DNA of 8,012 bases from Gammaproteobacteria bacterium (lineage in GTDB: Bacteria; Pseudomonadota; Gammaproteobacteria; S012-40), in contig JALSHN010000394.1 of the NCBI GenBank assembly GCA_026982215.1, positions 1-8,012 of the forward strand, in the 5' to 3' direction. This document shows, piece by piece, positions 5,401-8,012 of the stretch (within the stretch, counting starts at the first letter, position 1; every line of letters begins with the position of its first letter). The notes below the pieces were generated by a model. The model had not been told where the DNA came from. It was given only the letters and a program-made list of their open reading frames with translations, and searched no databases. Position numbers and translations under genes: made by a program.

Positions 5401-7116
5401 ATGACCGATCTCATCGCCCCCCATGGAGGGGAACTGAAAATCCGTTACGCCGATGGCGAGACCCGCGAGGCCCTGATCGAGGCCAGCGCCAGTCTCAAGG
5501 ACTGGGACCTCAGCCACCGGCAGTTGTGTGATCTGGAACTGATCCTCTCTGGCGGCTTCTCACCGCTGGAGGGCTTCATGAGCCAGGCGGACTACCAACG
5601 GGTGGTCGAGGAGATGCGCTTGGCCGACGGCACCCTGTGGCCCATGCCCATCACCCTGGACGTCACTCCCGAGTTCGCCGACACCCTCACCCCCGGCGAG
5701 TCCATCGCCCTGCGTGACCCCGAGGGCCTGCTGATTGCAGTGATGGCGGTGGAGGACATCTGGGTGCCCGACAAGCACGAAGAGGCCGAAGCCGTGTTCG
5801 GGGCCGACGATCCAGCCCACCCGGGGGTGCACTATCTCCATCACCAGGCCGGTGCCGTTTATCTGGGCGGGCCGGTGGTGGGGATCAACCGGCCGCAACA
5901 TTACGACTTCACCCACCTGCGCCACGAACCGGCCGAACTGCGCGCCCTGTTCGAGAAATGGGGCTGGCGCCGCATCGTCGCCTTCCAGACCCGCAACCCC
6001 ATGCACCGCGCCCACCAGGAACTCACCTTCCGCGCCGCCCAGCGGGCCCAAGCCAACCTGTTGATCCACCCGGTGGTGGGAATGACCAAACCGGGGGACA
6101 TCGACCACTACTCCCGGGTGCGCTGCTACCAGCACCTGCTGAAACACTACCCGGCCCAGACCACCGCCTTGAGTCTGCTGCCCCTGGCCATGCGCATGGC
6201 CGGCCCGCGGGAGGCCCTGTGGCACGCCATCATCCGCAAGAACCACGGCTGCAGCCACTTCATCGTCGGTCGCGACCATGCCGGGCCAGGCAAGAACTCC
6301 CAAGGCGAGGATTTCTACGGCCCTTACGACGCCCAGGAGCTGGTGGCCCGCCACCAGGACGAACTGGGCATCGAGATGGTGCCCTTCGAGGCCATGGTCT
6401 ATGTGGAGGAGAAGGCCGAATACCGCCCCCTGAGCGAGGTGAAACCGGGGGAGACGGTACTCAACATCTCCGGCACCGAGTTCCGCCGCCGCCTCCAAGA
6501 GGGCCTGGAGATCCCCGCCTGGTTCTCCTATCCGGAGGTGGTGGAAGAGCTGCGGCGCACCCATCCCCCCCGCCACCGCCAGGGTTTCACCGTGTTCTTC
6601 ACCGGCCTCTCCGGCTCGGGCAAATCCACCCTGGCCAATGCCTTGATGGTGAAACTGCTGGAACGCGGTGACCGCCCGGTGACCCTGCTGGACGGCGACC
6701 GGGTGCGCAAGATGCTTTCCTCGGAGCTGGGCTTCTCCCGCGAACACCGCGACCTCAACATCCGCCGCATCGGCTACGTGGCCGCGGAGATCACCAAACA
6801 CCGCGGAGTGGCCATCTGCGCCCCCATCGCCCCCTACGCCGCCACCCGCAAAGAGGTCCGCAGGATGATCTCCCAATACGGCGGCTTCATCGAGGTCCAC
6901 GTGGCCACGCCGCTGGAGGTGTGCGAGGCCCGTGACCGCAAGGGGCTCTACGCCAAGGCCCGTGCCGGGCTCATCAAGGGTTTCACCGGCATCGACGACC
7001 CCTACGAGGTCCCCGAGGAACCGGAGCTGCGTATCGACACCCGTGACTGCACCCCCGACGAGGCGGCCCAGGAGATCCTCCTCAAGCTGGAGAGCCTGGG
7101 GTACATCAAGAATTGA
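5401..7116 (+). CDS. sat-cysC: Bifunctional ATP sulfurylase / APS kinase
   Basis: A 571-residue fusion that activates sulfate: ATP sulfurylase makes adenylyl sulfate (APS), and APS kinase phosphorylates it to PAPS. The PUA-like N-terminal part is residues 1 to about 165. The sulfurylase catalytic part follows to about 385, with intact QTRN (196-199), HRAH as the HxxH motif (202-205) and GRDHAGP (290-296). The kinase part (about 396-571) has a P-loop GLSGSGKST (402-410), LDGDRVR (D431, D433), KGLYAKARAG (514-523) and FTGIDDPYE (528-536). The serine of the usual ISP motif is alanine here (APIAPY, A477). The ATG at 5401 gives the typical start (LIAPHGGEL) and has GAGGA at 5392-5396; the frame extends upstream to 5263, but that would overlap the divergent gene. 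The fusion resembles those of Aquifex and some sulfur oxidisers. The direction (assimilation, or APS to ATP and sulfate) is not decided by sequence. No cysD, cysN, cysH or apr genes are visible. Confidence 0.96.
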   Translation: MTDLIAPHGGELKIRYADGETREALIEASASLKDWDLSHRQLCDLELILSGGFSPLEGFMSQADYQRVVEEMRLADGTLWPMPITLDVTPEFADTLTPGESIALRDPEGLLIAVMAVEDIWVPDKHEEAEAVFGADDPAHPGVHYLHHQAGAVYLGGPVVGINRPQHYDFTHLRHEPAELRALFEKWGWRRIVAFQTRNPMHRAHQELTFRAAQRAQANLLIHPVVGMTKPGDIDHYSRVRCYQHLLKHYPAQTTALSLLPLAMRMAGPREALWHAIIRKNHGCSHFIVGRDHAGPGKNSQGEDFYGPYDAQELVARHQDELGIEMVPFEAMVYVEEKAEYRPLSEVKPGETVLNISGTEFRRRLQEGLEIPAWFSYPEVVEELRRTHPPRHRQGFTVFFTGLSGSGKSTLANALMVKLLERGDRPVTLLDGDRVRKMLSSELGFSREHRDLNIRRIGYVAAEITKHRGVAICAPIAPYAATRKEVRRMISQYGGFIEVHVATPLEVCEARDRKGLYAKARAGLIKGFTGIDDPYEVPEEPELRIDTRDCTPDEAAQEILLKLESLGYIKN

Positions 7117-7123
7117 ATCCGGC

Positions 7124-8012
7124 TCAGGGCAGGGACACGGAGAGTTCCTGCTCCACGCCGTTGCGCAGGACCTTCACGCTCACCTGGGAGGCGTTCTGGA
7201 GATCCCGCATGATCTCCAGGCCATTCAGGGGGTTGTCCAGTCCCAGGCCGTTCACCTCGGTGATCACGTCACCGGGTTGCAGCCCCACCTGGGAGAGCAG
7301 CTTGCGATCCCGCCCGGGAAAGACCCGGTAACCGACGATGCGCCCGCCCCGGCGGTAAGGCTCGGCGCGCACCACGTCCATCACGCTCTGGGGATCATTG
7401 AGCAGGCGTTCCCGGTATTGGGCGAGAATCTGCCCCGCCTCGGGCGGAGGCGTCAACGCCCCGGAACGGCTCGTCCGTCGTACGGTGGAACGGGGGCTGC
7501 CTGGGGTGCGCGCGACACCAGACTCGGTGGGCAGTCGCAGCGTCTCCAGGCGGCCGTTTCGTTCCAGGATCACTCGATCGGCATAGACCTCCTTCAGGAT
7601 CGCCCCTCCCGGCAGGGCATCTCCCGGGCGATAACTGCGGTCCCTGCCCCCGGCATCGGCGATGATGGCGTGGGACTGGCGGCGGTCATCGGCCAGATAG
7701 ACCCCGCGCAAAGTGAGCTTGAGTGCGGTTTCCGGCGCCTCGATGGGAAGCTGGGGCGGCGGCGCCACTTCCTCTGGGGCCTGGCCGAACAGATGGGCGC
7801 GCGACAAACGGGCGGCCCAGTCGTCTTCCGGAGCCGGTCTGGCCGATGTCGCCGGGGTGAGCTGCGGAGGTGGCGGCTCGGCGGGCGGCGGCGGCAAGAG
7901 CCGCCACGTCAATTGGGCCAGACTCCCCGCCACTCCCAGCAACAACAAGACGCTGACCACCTGGGGCAGCCGCTGCCACAACCCCGTCCATTGATCAAGG
8001 CGCTGCTTCCAG
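7124..8012 (-). CDS. gspC: Type II secretion inner-membrane protein GspC (5' end outside window)
   Basis: GspC links the inner-membrane platform of the type II secretion system to the outer-membrane secretin GspD. The frame stays open to the right edge. The first usable start inside is only a TTG at 7979-7981, right at the membrane segment, so the real start is probably beyond 8012, with a short cytoplasmic N-terminus. Numbering from that TTG, the transmembrane helix is about 5-27. A proline-rich periplasmic linker covers 30-52, the HR domain begins near the AHLFGQ motif (62-67) and runs to about 150, followed by a second Ser/Arg/Pro-rich linker (about 155-182). A C-terminal PDZ domain spans about 210-284 (GYRVFPGRD, LQPGDVITEVNGL, VKVLRNG). 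This domain order is diagnostic for GspC. The gene converges on sat-cysC with 7 nt between stops, so gspD does not follow it. Confidence 0.88.
   Translation of the reverse strand, partial: WKQRLDQWTGLWQRLPQVVSVLLLLGVAGSLAQLTWRLLPPPPAEPPPPQLTPATSARPAPEDDWAARLSRAHLFGQAPEEVAPPPQLPIEAPETALKLTLRGVYLADDRRQSHAIIADAGGRDRSYRPGDALPGGAILKEVYADRVILERNGRLETLRLPTESGVARTPGSPRSTVRRTSRSGALTPPPEAGQILAQYRERLLNDPQSVMDVVRAEPYRRGGRIVGYRVFPGRDRKLLSQVGLQPGDVITEVNGLGLDNPLNGLEIMRDLQNASQVSVKVLRNGVEQELSVSLP

Noticed and set aside
5560..6900. Long minus-strand open frame (446 codons) opposite sat-cysC
   Set aside because: It lies entirely antisense to the well-supported fused enzyme; its Gly/His/Val/Ala-rich translation shows no motif and no fitting start region.
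7117..7123. Possible terminator between sat-cysC and gspC
   Set aside because: The gap is only 7 nt and I found no stem with a T tract in it or in the flanking codons.

Overview
The window is a compact, GC-rich stretch of chromosome with eight protein genes. I see no tRNA, rRNA, CRISPR array or mobile element. The gene content suggests a Gram-negative gammaproteobacterium: an RNase T gene next to a type II dihydroorotase gene (the same order as in Pseudomonas), a PhoP/PhoQ-like two-component pair, a type II secretion GspC, and an outer-membrane beta-barrel protein ending in Phe. The fused ATP sulfurylase/APS kinase and a c-type heme motif joined to a barrel would suit a chemolithotroph-like relative, but the species cannot be named from this window.

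Left part (1-2967, + strand). The 3' part of a Cyc2-like fused monoheme cytochrome/porin gene enters from the left edge and ends in a clear intrinsic terminator at 1204-1229. An extended -10 element follows. Then come pyrC (dihydroorotase) and, 6 nt later, rnt (RNase T), which look like a two-gene housekeeping operon.

Middle part (2924-5288, - strand). A three-gene operon is read leftward: a small secreted PepSY-domain protein, an OmpR/PhoP-type response regulator and a PhoQ-like sensor histidine kinase. The joins are TGATG (1-nt overlap) and GTGA (4-nt overlap), which suggests translational coupling. The kinase gene runs 44 nt into the end of rnt from the opposite direction.

Right part (5289-8012). 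A 112-bp divergent intergenic region contains two tandem 11-bp repeats, with spacing typical of OmpR-family operators, and a -10-like element. From it sat-cysC is read rightward; this single polypeptide carries ATP sulfurylase and APS kinase and would make PAPS from sulfate. Only 7 nt after its stop, gspC ends from the opposite strand, and its reading frame leaves the window on the right.

There is no obvious novel multi-gene system. The most interesting points are the Cyc2-like cytochrome-porin, the candidate operator between the two-component operon and sat-cysC, the altered serine motif in the APS kinase domain, and a gspC not followed by gspD.
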